Below are positions 24,950 to 33,846 of a stretch of DNA of 37,972 nucleotides, in pieces. Position numbers and translations under genes: made by a program. This stretch comes from an uncultured Bacteroidaceae bacterium (GTDB lineage: Bacteria; Bacteroidota; Bacteroidia; Bacteroidales; Bacteroidaceae), in the NCBI GenBank assembly GCA_905236985.1, contig CAJORF010000120.1, forward strand, positions 1 to 37,972, written 5' to 3'. The notes under the pieces are model-generated. The model searched no databases. It was not told the DNA's origin and saw only the letters and a program-made list of their open reading frames with translations. The number at the start of each line of letters is the position of its first letter. Within the stretch, counting starts at the first letter, position 1.

Positions 24950-27880
24950 TCAAGGTACTAAAAACTGGATAATACCGCGCAGTAGGCTGGTGCGCTTGGC
25001 TTCATCGGTGATGGATTCGAAGGGAAATCCGAGGGCATAGCAGCGGTAGTCCGCGCCAGCGTAGGCAATGGCCGCCGACTGGCCTTTGGGTGCATACACC
25101 AGAGGACAGAAAGCTCCGTTCACAGGAATCAGGCAATCGACAGAGGGTACGCAATAGCTCTTCTCGTTAAGCGCATGATAGATGTCGAGGGTGATGTTTT
25201 GTCCATTGATATTCATGACGGAGTCGGCTGGCATGGAGAGTGAATAGTTGTACTTCAAGATGGAATTGGTGAAAAGACGGCTCGCGTCGGCTGTCATATC
25301 AGCACCGATGTAGGCGCCACTGACGAACACACTGCCGCCGTTGCGAACGTGTTCGGATACCATCTGCACGATACCGTCGGAGAAGACCTTGCTGGACCGC
25401 AGGCTGTAACCGTCGTAGCGGTTGAGACCGTAGATGAGATCCAAGAGGCGAAACCTGCGTATATCATAGACAGTGCGCTCAGTAGCCTTGGCCGTACAAC
25501 TGGCGATGTTAACGCAACCCTCGGTGGCTCGGATGATGTCGCGGGCGTGACGTGTTGCCCAGTCCATCGTGTTGCCTGCAATGATCAAGCCTTCGAGTTC
25601 CGACGTGCTGAATCCGAGAGCTCCAGGGCCTTCACGTCCGAAACCATTCCTGCTGAAACACACTTGGCGACCGCAGTAGCCTGGCATCTTGGCCATAGGC
25701 ACACCTGGGTCTGCTTGGAAGTCGAAGCCTATCGCGCTGTCGTTGGCGATGGGCTGTGGGCCAGCCAGGCGGTCGAAGGCATCTACGACCAATATCTCCA
25801 CTGCGTTTTCGTCGTGGATATATGCACACACCTCTTGTGAGTTCATGCTCTGTCCGCCCTTGTTGCAGGCGGTGATGCGGAAGCGGTGGAGCACGTCTGG
25901 GGCAGCATTGTCGAGCGTGTAGGCTGCTTTGTGGACGTATGTTCCATTGTCGAAGTCGCCGTTGTCTGTGGCGTGATATACAATGAAGCCTGTGGGCATG
26001 GCCGACGGTTCGAGAGGATCCTCCTGTGCCAACCAACTGAGTGTAATTTGATGCGCCTCGCTGTTGATCTGTGCCGCAGGAGCGACGATGGGCAGCGGCT
26101 GTACAGTGATGTCGCTGCTGTCGTGCATCGTGTGGATATAGCGCAGGATTCCTTTATAAATAGATCTGGCCATCAGGAACTTGAACGTTGGGTCATGAGC
26201 TAATCTCATATCGTTGAAGTTCTGGTGAGAGAGCATCTCCAGAATGATAGATGGGGGCATCGGTTCGCGTGTCTCGCTGTAGTTGCGGTCAAACATCTGG
26301 CGGCGCGTCCAGTGGCCGATGAGGGCTGTCATGTCGGCGCAGACCTGCGAGAGCACTTGGTCGCAAACATCGCGCGAGGTGAGGCGTGAGAGTCCAGAGG
26401 GCAGCTTACCCTCATAGAAATCTGACGTGTAGATGCCCAAGGAGCCAATCACGGTGCTATCCGTGGTGACGCCAGCGTCCGTGTGTACGGCCAGGCTTAG
26501 CTCCATTGGCACATAGAGACCAGAGTCGCCTGGCACATAATCAGAACCTCGAGCAAGGTAATTCTCCATGGCTGATCGGGCGTTGATGTCCTCGGCGTAG
26601 TCGTTGGTTGATTCCTTGGAGGCGTAAGCTTCGTAGGGCGCTCCAGCCCATTGCACGGAGTAGCGTGCGGCTTCGAGGAAACGGGGCAGTCCGCTCACAG
26701 TATGGCTGTCGCCACGGGCGATGTTGCCCATACCCCCTCCAAAACGCACGGCATCGGCTGTGACGTGACCGCGATAGTTACTTTGGTTAGTGAGTATGAC
26801 GCAGTTCTCCTGACTGTTGCCCGCCTGAAAGAAGAAGGTGCCGAGATAGACCCAGGTGCCTCCGCCCATCTGCTGATTGACACGGAAATGTGTGCTAACA
26901 CCGCCATGACGCACGGTGTATGTGGCATCGCTGACGCTCGTGGGCAACGTCGTGTAGGAAACATAGACGGCATAATTGCCATCTTCGGGGATTACAGGCA
27001 TCCACATAATATTGCTGGCTTGTGAGCGGCGCGTTTGTGTGGCGGCCGTGCGCGCTGTACCGTCGAGGAAAGGATTCTCACCGTCGAGATAGACACTTTT
27101 GGTGTGTGCAAAACCTGTGCCAGCGGCATCCCAGACGTGTTGGCCGTTCACTTCGAGGTAGAGACCGTTCTGATTGGGCGCATCGTTATCCACGATGACT
27201 TCATGTCGCTGCCAATCACGTTCGCGAGGAGAATAGACAACGGCTCCAGCATACTCGAGCATAGGGAAGAGGTAAGGGATGACAAACGTCTGCGACAGCA
27301 GGTCTTCCGTGGTGCAATACAGGTTAGGGCGCTGCCACTGCCACTCCTGATCCCTGAGCGAAAAGAATCTGCCGTGACTTGCCCAGACGCATAGATGGCG
27401 GTCTTTCAGGCCGTTGTCGGTAGGATAGGGGCGGTCGAGGGGCGTGACCCACGCGTTACCGCGATGGCGGATGTCCTGCCAAGTGCGCTGTTCGTCGCCC
27501 GTTCCGCCAGCCACGAGTTCATCGATGAGCACATTCTTGGAATAGATGCGAAGCTTGTATGTGCTGAAGTTGCTGCCCAGCAGTTCGCGCACCTCATTGT
27601 AGATCCGATCCACCTTCTCTTTCGTGAAAGGCTGCATACCAAAGGATTCCGAGACGAAGATGAGCAGCTGCTTGTTCTCATCGTCGGAGTGCACATCTTC
27701 GATGGTGCACCTATCGATTGGTGGTCTGAAGCCAAGGTCGTAGTTGAGGAAATAGGGGAGGAGTACGTTCTGGATGTTGGGTCGTGGCTGGGTTTGTGCA
27801 AAACAAGCGGCTTCTGCCATCAACAGAAGCCACATGAAAAAGAAGTGTCGTAATATGTGCTGTGGGCGTATGTGAATCAT
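24950..27880 (-). CDS. secreted amidase-like protein with inserted golvesin/xanthan-lyase CBD-like domain and FN3 domain
   Basis: This 976-residue protein has a signal peptide (FFFMWLLLMAEAACFAQ). A first segment contains LCVWASHGRFF (His169). A beta domain at about 229-385 (IVDNDAPNQNGLY, GNYAVYVSYTTLP, GTWVYLGTFFFQAG, ADAVRFGGG) is typical of golvesin/xanthan-lyase CBD-like modules. The chain then resumes an N-acetylmuramoyl-alanine amidase (Amidase_3)-like pattern with MELSLAVHTDAG and IILEMLSHQNFNDMRLA, followed by KGILRYI. An FN3-like domain (about 615-710) and a 260-residue C-terminal alpha/beta domain (EILVVDAFDRLAG) complete it. Relatives are often labelled xanthan lyase, but peptidoglycan or another polymer is equally plausible. 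The ATG overlaps the stop of the acyltransferase gene (ATGA). Confidence 0.85.
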   Translation of the reverse strand: MIHIRPQHILRHFFFMWLLLMAEAACFAQTQPRPNIQNVLLPYFLNYDLGFRPPIDRCTIEDVHSDDENKQLLIFVSESFGMQPFTKEKVDRIYNEVRELLGSNFSTYKLRIYSKNVLIDELVAGGTGDEQRTWQDIRHRGNAWVTPLDRPYPTDNGLKDRHLCVWASHGRFFSLRDQEWQWQRPNLYCTTEDLLSQTFVIPYLFPMLEYAGAVVYSPRERDWQRHEVIVDNDAPNQNGLYLEVNGQHVWDAAGTGFAHTKSVYLDGENPFLDGTARTAATQTRRSQASNIMWMPVIPEDGNYAVYVSYTTLPTSVSDATYTVRHGGVSTHFRVNQQMGGGTWVYLGTFFFQAGNSQENCVILTNQSNYRGHVTADAVRFGGGMGNIARGDSHTVSGLPRFLEAARYSVQWAGAPYEAYASKESTNDYAEDINARSAMENYLARGSDYVPGDSGLYVPMELSLAVHTDAGVTTDSTVIGSLGIYTSDFYEGKLPSGLSRLTSRDVCDQVLSQVCADMTALIGHWTRRQMFDRNYSETREPMPPSIILEMLSHQNFNDMRLAHDPTFKFLMARSIYKGILRYIHTMHDSSDITVQPLPIVAPAAQINSEAHQITLSWLAQEDPLEPSAMPTGFIVYHATDNGDFDNGTYVHKAAYTLDNAAPDVLHRFRITACNKGGQSMNSQEVCAYIHDENAVEILVVDAFDRLAGPQPIANDSAIGFDFQADPGVPMAKMPGYCGRQVCFSRNGFGREGPGALGFSTSELEGLIIAGNTMDWATRHARDIIRATEGCVNIASCTAKATERTVYDIRRFRLLDLIYGLNRYDGYSLRSSKVFSDGIVQMVSEHVRNGGSVFVSGAYIGADMTADASRLFTNSILKYNYSLSMPADSVMNINGQNITLDIYHALNEKSYCVPSVDCLIPVNGAFCPLVYAPKGQSAAIAYAGADYRCYALGFPFESITDEAKRTSLLRGIIQFLVP

Positions 27881-28422
27881 AGGACAAAGTTCTCAGGGTA
27901 TTTGCCTTTACAGTCTTTGTAGTAGGCTTTGATCTCGGCCATTTGACGTTCGACATCCCCGTCAGGATAGACCACTTTGTCGAAGATGATGCGTTTTTGC
28001 CCATAGTCGAGGCCGAAGAGAAGAATGGGCAGCTGTGCTTTCAAGGCGATGTAGTAGAAGCCGCGCTTCCACTCATGTGTGGGCTTGCGTGTGCCTTCTG
28101 GCGTGATACAGAGGCAAAAGGAGTCGCTCTGCAAGGCACGCTCGGCCAATTGATCAGTCAGGCTGGTGTGCTTGTCGCGAAGGACGGGTATGCCTCCGAG
28201 GCGGTAGAAGAGCTTGCCGAGCAGAGGCCAGCGGAACCACTCTTCCTTCATCAGGAAGCCGCAGCGCACGCCCTCCGCTCCGCTGAAGAGTTCTCCCATA
28301 ACAAAATCCCAGTTGCTGGTATGGGGAGCCAATGCGATGATATATTTCTCGGGCAGAGACATACACATCTTGGTTCTCCATCCCATCACGCGATAGAGTA
28401 GGAAACGGAAAAAACGTTGCAT
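27877..28422 (-). CDS. PlsC-like lysophospholipid acyltransferase (short)
   Basis: This 181-residue protein has the acyltransferase motif HTSNWD (HX4D), the substrate motif ITPEGTRKP and a hydrophobic N-terminus (RFFRFLLYRVMGW). It is shorter than typical PlsC (about 240 residues) and fits the small 1-acyl-glycerol-3-phosphate acyltransferase-like family seen in Bacteroidetes. It probably acts at the inner leaflet on a glycerolipid or ornithine-type lipid; the exact acceptor cannot be read. It is 16 bases after the 89-residue gene and overlaps the next gene by 4 bases. Confidence 0.86.
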   Translation of the reverse strand: MQRFFRFLLYRVMGWRTKMCMSLPEKYIIALAPHTSNWDFVMGELFSGAEGVRCGFLMKEEWFRWPLLGKLFYRLGGIPVLRDKHTSLTDQLAERALQSDSFCLCITPEGTRKPTHEWKRGFYYIALKAQLPILLFGLDYGQKRIIFDKVVYPDGDVERQMAEIKAYYKDCKGKYPENFVL

Positions 28423-28438
28423 AAGTGTGGATGAAGGA

Positions 28439-28708
28439 TCAACTCAGGTGATAGATGTGGTCGATGATCTCGTTGGTGCAGACGGCCAGATCGTCATGCA
28501 GCTGTTGGAAGAAGCGGCGCACCTGAGTCTTGTCCACGTGACTCAAACGGGAGATGAAGTCGTTGCGCATAAGCAAGATGCTCTGCGCGATGTTCTCCAG
28601 GTCTTCAGTAGGCACATTTTTATGAGCGTGACTGACTCCAACGAGCTCGGTCAACAATTCCTCACTTACGAGGTTGATAGCCTTCTTCAAAGTTCTTCTT
28701 TTAGCCAT
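28439..28708 (-). CDS. hypothetical all-helical protein (89 aa)
   Basis: This small soluble protein starts with a basic segment (MAKRRTLKKAINLVSEELL) and is helical throughout, ending DDLAVCTNEIIDHIYHLS. No signal peptide or known motif is present. It heads the group that continues into the acyltransferase and golvesin-domain genes with very short gaps. The 111 bases upstream (28709-28819) contain no TAnnTTTG box that I can see. Function unknown. Confidence 0.75.
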   Translation of the reverse strand: MAKRRTLKKAINLVSEELLTELVGVSHAHKNVPTEDLENIAQSILLMRNDFISRLSHVDKTQVRRFFQQLHDDLAVCTNEIIDHIYHLS

Positions 28709-28819
28709 AAAAGTCTCGTATTGTTGAAAATCGCCGCTAATATACGGAATTAATCCGATTCCCGCAAAACAATTAAGAATTTTTATGACCCATATACAAC
28801 ATTTTCTGCATTCAGGGTC

Positions 28820-30235
28820 TTAACGCAGCCATAAATCGACGAGGAAATAGACACCGAGACCTATGAACCAACCCAAAAGCACCTTCAGCAGAATGTGTCG
28901 TGCGTACCATAATATGCTGACATCTTCCGCTTTCATCAACGCAAAGCCGCTGACGTTACCAATAGGCAGCAGACAACCAGCCACACAGCCGCTGTAGATG
29001 ATCAGATGCCAGTACTGTCCGTTCTCCAAAAAGGCTTCGGCATACTGAGGATCGAGCGTAGGTGAAAGGACTGTAATGCTCTCTGCCACAGGATAGATAT
29101 TGATAGCGGTCAGCACCAGAGCAATGTTGTCCAGCACTGCGCTGATAGCCCCCATAGCGATGCTCATAATGTAGATGTTGTGGATCCATTCATCGCACCA
29201 AGCGGAGATGCTCGACATGACACCGGTCTCAATCAGCAGGGCAACGCACATGAAGATACCGACGAAATACATGATGAACTGTAGGCTGGCGAACTGAAAC
29301 TGACGTTCGTCGGCGATACCTGATAGGGGCTGGTCGCTCTTGATGCGGCGATGGTTCATCAGCTCATGCAGCACCCACAGCACGCCCAGCACGCACAGCG
29401 CACCGAGGAAAGGCGGCAGCAGCGTGATGCGATGAAATGTGGGGATGAACCACAGGCCACCCAATCCAACCACCAGCATCGTCACCTTCTGCCACAAATA
29501 CAGCGCACTGTCATCGCCGCGATAGCGGGTAGCTGGACGGATGATGTCGATGTGTTCAGGCAGCGCGCATGAGATCAGATATGTTGGGATGACCGTGGCA
29601 ACGATAGTTGGCAGCAGCAGAGCGGCAGAGAAATCGGTGGGCGTGACCGCTCCTTTCGTCCACACGACCAGCGAAGTTGGATCTCCAATGACTGTGGCAG
29701 CACCGCCGCAGTTAGCAGCAATGACGATGGCTGAACCGATCCACATTCGCCAGCGAGTCTGTTGCACGATGCGCCTCATAATCAACATCATCAGCACCGT
29801 AGTGGTCAGGTTGTCCAGATTCACGGACAACAGCCACGTGAAGGCCACCAAGCCCCACAGCAGAAGTCGGCTGTCTTTGGCACGCACCACATCGGTGATG
29901 AAATCTAAGCAACCGTTGGAGTTCAACACCGACACAATGTTCATCGTGGCCAACAAGTAAAGCACGATGCTGCACAGTGCCGCACCGTATCTGACGAAAA
30001 CGTGCGATGCGATGAATTGCTTAATGGCAAGTGTCGTTTCGCCGTCCATAGCGGCAAACGCAGCAAACTCCGAATCATGCATGAGGTGAACGAACTCCGA
30101 GCCGCTGATCATGAACAGCACCCAGCCTGCGGCAGCAGCGAACACGGCGATGGTAGCCTTGTTGATGTGCGTGATATGCTCGTAAGTGATCAGCACATAG
30201 CCTATGAGGATGAGAGAGAGAATCGCGTAAGTCAT
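28820..30235 (-). CDS. NhaD-like Na+/H+ antiporter (ion transporter superfamily, SLC13-like)
   Basis: The start is set at the ATG at 30233-30235 (MTYAILSLILIGYVLITYEH), giving 471 residues. A frame from 30259 would begin inside the promoter box. About 12 membrane helices are visible. Two repeated transport motifs mark the ArsB/NhaD ion transporter superfamily: SVNLDNLTTTVLMMLIMRRI with ANCGGAATVIGDPTSLVVW, and SAVLDNIALVLTAINIYPV with SGCVAGCLLPIGNVSGFALM. NhaD exports Na+ in exchange for H+. Other anions or arsenite remain possible for this superfamily. The gene is divergent from the secreted metalloprotease gene. Confidence 0.87.
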   Translation of the reverse strand: MTYAILSLILIGYVLITYEHITHINKATIAVFAAAAGWVLFMISGSEFVHLMHDSEFAAFAAMDGETTLAIKQFIASHVFVRYGAALCSIVLYLLATMNIVSVLNSNGCLDFITDVVRAKDSRLLLWGLVAFTWLLSVNLDNLTTTVLMMLIMRRIVQQTRWRMWIGSAIVIAANCGGAATVIGDPTSLVVWTKGAVTPTDFSAALLLPTIVATVIPTYLISCALPEHIDIIRPATRYRGDDSALYLWQKVTMLVVGLGGLWFIPTFHRITLLPPFLGALCVLGVLWVLHELMNHRRIKSDQPLSGIADERQFQFASLQFIMYFVGIFMCVALLIETGVMSSISAWCDEWIHNIYIMSIAMGAISAVLDNIALVLTAINIYPVAESITVLSPTLDPQYAEAFLENGQYWHLIIYSGCVAGCLLPIGNVSGFALMKAEDVSILWYARHILLKVLLGWFIGLGVYFLVDLWLR

Positions 30236-30256
30236 GACTTCGATAGTTTGGTGCTG

Positions 30257-30288
30257 CAAAGATAGACATATTATTTCATTCCTGCAAA
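30257..30288 (-). promoter_or_regulatory. promoter of the NhaD-like gene
   Basis: On the minus strand, TTTG (30285-30288) precedes TATCTTTG (30257-30264) by exactly 20 bases. It fixes the translation start at 30235. The remaining bases of this divergent gap show an A/T-rich stretch and nothing else I can name. Confidence 0.78.
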
Positions 30289-30396
30289 ATTTTTCGAATT
30301 TTGTAATAGGATGAGAGATAATAAAATTATTTTAATAGATGTTATGTTTAATAACATAGAGATACACCTTAAATATATATAAAAAAAGGAGAAAGA

Positions 30397-30428
30397 TTTG
30401 GTGAGGTCAAGTAATCGGACTAATTTTG
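30397..30428 (+). promoter_or_regulatory. promoter of the secreted metalloprotease gene
   Basis: TTTG (30397-30400) precedes TAATTTTG (30421-30428) by exactly 20 bases on the plus strand. The predicted leader to the ATG at 30478 is about 44 bases. Confidence 0.78.
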
Positions 30429-30477
30429 CAAAACAAATATGTGAATGTGTCCGAAATCATTTATCCAAAACCCATAT

Positions 30478-33159
30478 ATGAAGAAAATCTTTTCACAGGT
30501 AGTGATGGCCTCGATGTTGCTTGTGCCATCGTTCGTGTTCGCTGAACAAAACGTCACCAATCTCATCCAGAACCCCAGCTTTGAGCAATCCACCGACGGC
30601 TGGACTGTGACGAATCTCTCCACACAATCCAACAACTCCTTCACCAAGAAGTCTGGCAATATCTACATGGAGAAATGGACCAGTAAAGGCAATGCCGTCG
30701 GTAGCGGTTCCGTTGCTCAGGTTCTTACAGGTCTGCCCGCAGGAAAATATCGTTTAACAGCGGCTGCACAAAACATCCAGCAGGATCAGACGGCTGCGCA
30801 GACGGGCGCATCCATCTATGCAGGCACCACGTCGAATGCTACAACAGTCACGAAAGCCGATGACTATAGCGTCGATTTCGAGACGGATGCGTCTGATGTC
30901 ACCATCGGCTTCCGTGCAGTCAACGCCTCTGGCAACTGGATCTGTGTAGATAATTTCCGCTTGAGCTACCTTGCTCCCGATCTCGCGCTGTTGCAGAAAG
31001 CAGTTGAGTATGCCAATGCTGCCATTGCTGCTGCTGAGAAGTCAACGATGGCCGGTATTCAGCCTGCTTACAAAACAGCGTTATTAGAGGTTATTGCGCT
31101 TATTGGGACATTGACTGCTGAATCGACAGAGGATGAACTCACTAAGGCATCATTCGATCTGGCTGAGAAACAGGCTGCAATGAACGAGAACGCAGCCGCG
31201 CTAAAAGAGCTGAAGACCCTTGTCAACAAAGTCAGATTACGCCTTTCCAGCGATATGGCTGAGATCTACAAGCAAGCTCTCCAAGAAGCATACGACAATG
31301 CTCTTCATGTACTTGAATTACAAGATGATACAGATGTCACAACTGCCATTCAACAGTTAGACACCGCTTACGCTAACGCCGAAGCAAGTTTCCAGGCCAA
31401 GAAGGAACTGAAAACTGCCATCAACTCGGCCTCACGCGCTTACGACGAATCGAAGGAAGGAGCACAGGAATTTGCGGATAAGCTTGCTTGGGCTGAAGCC
31501 GTGCGCGATAATGTCAACGCAACGCCCGAAGAAATGATAGCAGCCACAACGGCCATCACCGATGCTACACTGTTCTTCCGCATACAAAATGCGACGGGTA
31601 ATCCGATGAACGTCAAGACACTGGGCGTAGTTCAAGGTGTTACAGAGATCTTCGCTCGCGGCTCTTTCACGGGCACCGGCACACCTAAGGAGAAAGGCTT
31701 CTGCTACAGCGAGGAACCAGAGCCCACGATTTTTGACAACCGCACCACCTTCTCATACAGCAACAATGGCGACATATATGCTATTCAGGGTCTGAAGCCT
31801 GCCACCGTCTATTACGTCCGCGCTTACGCCATTTCCAGCGGCTATCAGTTGTCCTACGGTGATGTTGTAAAAGTTCCGACACGTCCGATGGGTAATGTCA
31901 CATTTATCTATGGCTATGAAGGCGACCAAGCTACGAATGATCGTATTTATGCTGCTTGCGAAGAAGCCGTGTGGATGTGGAATAACATCGGAGGCATTCA
32001 ACATTTCCGCCTTGATGCCCATTACAAATATGGCGCAGGAGCTGGCAGTGGCACTGCAGAGTGCAGCTATGGCGGCTACATGAGCGTAAGCCAGAATACA
32101 GGCTGTCAGCGCACAGGCACAATCCTCCATGAAGGAGCCCACGGGTTGGGTATGGTGCCTTACACCGATTGGACCAATTCCATTTATCGTACCAATGGAG
32201 ACCGTGGCGACTGGCTCGGCCCGCGCGTTGACCGCGTCATTCAGTTCCTGGACAACAATGCCACAGCCAAGTTACATGGCGACAACCAGCACATGTGGCC
32301 GTATGGCATTAATGGCTCTGGTGAGGATACGGGGTCACCCATTCTTTATCGTGCAAATGCACTCCTCGTCGAAGCGCTCTCTGAGGACGGTATCACGCAT
32401 AGAGATCAGGGATTCCTAACGCCAGGTTATTCCTTCTCGCAGGACGACGAGACGAAGTACTACATCAAGAACGAGGCTGAGAATCGTGGTTTGGCCACGT
32501 CCTATCTGTGTCAGACCTCGGTGACTGCTGTACGTTTCAAGGAGATGACGGCCGATGAAGTCTTCAGCAACGACTCCTGTGCATGGTACATCACCTTCAA
32601 TCCCTCGACATGTTACTACACGTTCAAGAACGTAGCAACCGGCCGCTATCTCAGCATGAGCACGAGTTCCGTCACGGCCGTCACCAATCAATCCAACGGT
32701 TGGTTCCAGCTGATGGGCAGTCGTAACCAGACGTCGCTCGACGGCTTCACATTCGCAGGAACCTCTTACTGGGTGATCAATTCGAACAGCCACAAAGCGA
32801 TGAATGCCAACGCTGCAGGCGCAGCAGCAGTAGATTTCAACCATTCCGACGATGCCGTCACTCAGCGCTGGCTCTTCCTCACGTCCGATGAGGTGCAGCG
32901 TTTTGCCGAAGCGCGTGGCGAGACCGTAGGCATCCGCTTGCCCAAGGCTACATCGCAGGCCGTAGCTACAGCTCTCGACGTCGTAGCCGGTCAGGGTGTC
33001 ATCGCCATCACGGCTAACGCTAATGGTCAGGATGTCAACGTATTCACTATCGACGGCCGTCGCATAGAGCATGTATATGTTCAAAGCGGCTCCACGGCTA
33101 AGGTGCGTGTGCCACGCGGCATCTATCTCGTTGGCGACCGTAAGGTCATCGTGAAGTGA
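30478..33159 (+). CDS. secreted multidomain putative zinc metalloprotease with CBM-like, FN3-like and ricin-like domains
   Basis: The ATG at 30478 gives 893 residues and a clean signal peptide (MKKIFSQVVMASMLLVPSFVFA). An earlier ATG at 30445 would precede it with 11 odd residues. Domains in order: a carbohydrate-binding-like beta sandwich (about 22-165, LIQNPSFEQSTDGWTV), a long helical FIVAR-like region (170-360), an FN3-like domain (385-465), then a catalytic region with HEGAH (His551, Glu552, His555), a downstream QHMWPYGIN (His605) and Glu632. A ricin-type lectin region (about 650-800) and a Bacteroidales C-terminal tail ending RGIYLVGDRKVIVK in form follow. HEGAH fits an HExxH zinc protease, but the metzincin third His is absent. 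Likely exported and glycan-binding; substrate unknown. Confidence 0.85.
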   Translation: MKKIFSQVVMASMLLVPSFVFAEQNVTNLIQNPSFEQSTDGWTVTNLSTQSNNSFTKKSGNIYMEKWTSKGNAVGSGSVAQVLTGLPAGKYRLTAAAQNIQQDQTAAQTGASIYAGTTSNATTVTKADDYSVDFETDASDVTIGFRAVNASGNWICVDNFRLSYLAPDLALLQKAVEYANAAIAAAEKSTMAGIQPAYKTALLEVIALIGTLTAESTEDELTKASFDLAEKQAAMNENAAALKELKTLVNKVRLRLSSDMAEIYKQALQEAYDNALHVLELQDDTDVTTAIQQLDTAYANAEASFQAKKELKTAINSASRAYDESKEGAQEFADKLAWAEAVRDNVNATPEEMIAATTAITDATLFFRIQNATGNPMNVKTLGVVQGVTEIFARGSFTGTGTPKEKGFCYSEEPEPTIFDNRTTFSYSNNGDIYAIQGLKPATVYYVRAYAISSGYQLSYGDVVKVPTRPMGNVTFIYGYEGDQATNDRIYAACEEAVWMWNNIGGIQHFRLDAHYKYGAGAGSGTAECSYGGYMSVSQNTGCQRTGTILHEGAHGLGMVPYTDWTNSIYRTNGDRGDWLGPRVDRVIQFLDNNATAKLHGDNQHMWPYGINGSGEDTGSPILYRANALLVEALSEDGITHRDQGFLTPGYSFSQDDETKYYIKNEAENRGLATSYLCQTSVTAVRFKEMTADEVFSNDSCAWYITFNPSTCYYTFKNVATGRYLSMSTSSVTAVTNQSNGWFQLMGSRNQTSLDGFTFAGTSYWVINSNSHKAMNANAAGAAAVDFNHSDDAVTQRWLFLTSDEVQRFAEARGETVGIRLPKATSQAVATALDVVAGQGVIAITANANGQDVNVFTIDGRRIEHVYVQSGSTAKVRVPRGIYLVGDRKVIVK

Positions 33160-33234
33160 TTTCCACATATCACTCAATGAATGGTTACTTAAATTTTTCA
33201 CTTTTCACTCTTTCACTTTTCACATTTACTCCTC

Positions 33235-33846
33235 ATGTATATCATCGGCATTGCAGGCGGCACTGGTTCAGGCAAAACTACCGTAGTCCGCAAAATAGCA
33301 GAGTCCCTGCCCGATTCAAAGGTAGCTGTCATCCCGCAGGACTCCTACTACAATGACAATACGGGCATCCCCATGGAAGAGCGTCGCAAGATCAACTTCG
33401 ACCATCCGAACGCATTTGATTGGGATCTGCTCATCCATCAGATCAACGAGCTGCGTGAAGGTCGTGCCATCGAACAGCCCACGTACTCCTACATCGAGAG
33501 CAACCGTCAGGCCGAGACGGTGCATATCGAGCCTTGCGAGGTGATCATCATCGAGGGCATTATGGCACTTTGCCGCAAGGAGTTGCGGGACCTGATGGAC
33601 TTGAAGATCTTTGTCGATGCCGACCCTGACGATCGCCTCATTCGTGTCATCTCCCGCGATATGGCAGAGCGCGGACGCACCGCACAGATGGTGATGGATC
33701 GCTATATCGATGTGCTGAAACCTATGCATTTGGAGTTCATCGAACCCACTAAGCGTTACGCTGACCTCATCATTCCCCAAGGCGGCAACAACAAGAAGGC
33801 CATCGACATCATGCGGACGTACATCATACATCGCTTGAAGCCGTGA
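33235..33846 (+). CDS. udk: uridine kinase
   Basis: This 203-residue P-loop kinase has Walker A GGTGSGKTT near the N-terminus, PQDSYYND, NFDHPNAFDWDLL and the family segment YSYIESNR. These are the signature motifs of uridine/cytidine kinase in pyrimidine salvage. It has normal length and is cytoplasmic. The 75-base gap from the protease gene contains a low-complexity tract of TTTTCAC units (about 33194-33226) and no TAnnTTTG box. The stop overlaps the GTG start of the next gene. Confidence 0.95.
   Translation: MYIIGIAGGTGSGKTTVVRKIAESLPDSKVAVIPQDSYYNDNTGIPMEERRKINFDHPNAFDWDLLIHQINELREGRAIEQPTYSYIESNRQAETVHIEPCEVIIIEGIMALCRKELRDLMDLKIFVDADPDDRLIRVISRDMAERGRTAQMVMDRYIDVLKPMHLEFIEPTKRYADLIIPQGGNNKKAIDIMRTYIIHRLKP

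Noticed and set aside
30478..33159. Assignment of the protease to the metzincin or M60 families
   Set aside because: The HExxHxxGxxH third His is missing (Pro at that position) and no Glu lies at the M60 distance, so only a general HEXXH call is made.
32416..33201. 261-codon minus-strand frame opposite the metalloprotease C-terminus
   Set aside because: It overlaps a well-supported gene with promoter and signal peptide, and the translation has no recognisable pattern.
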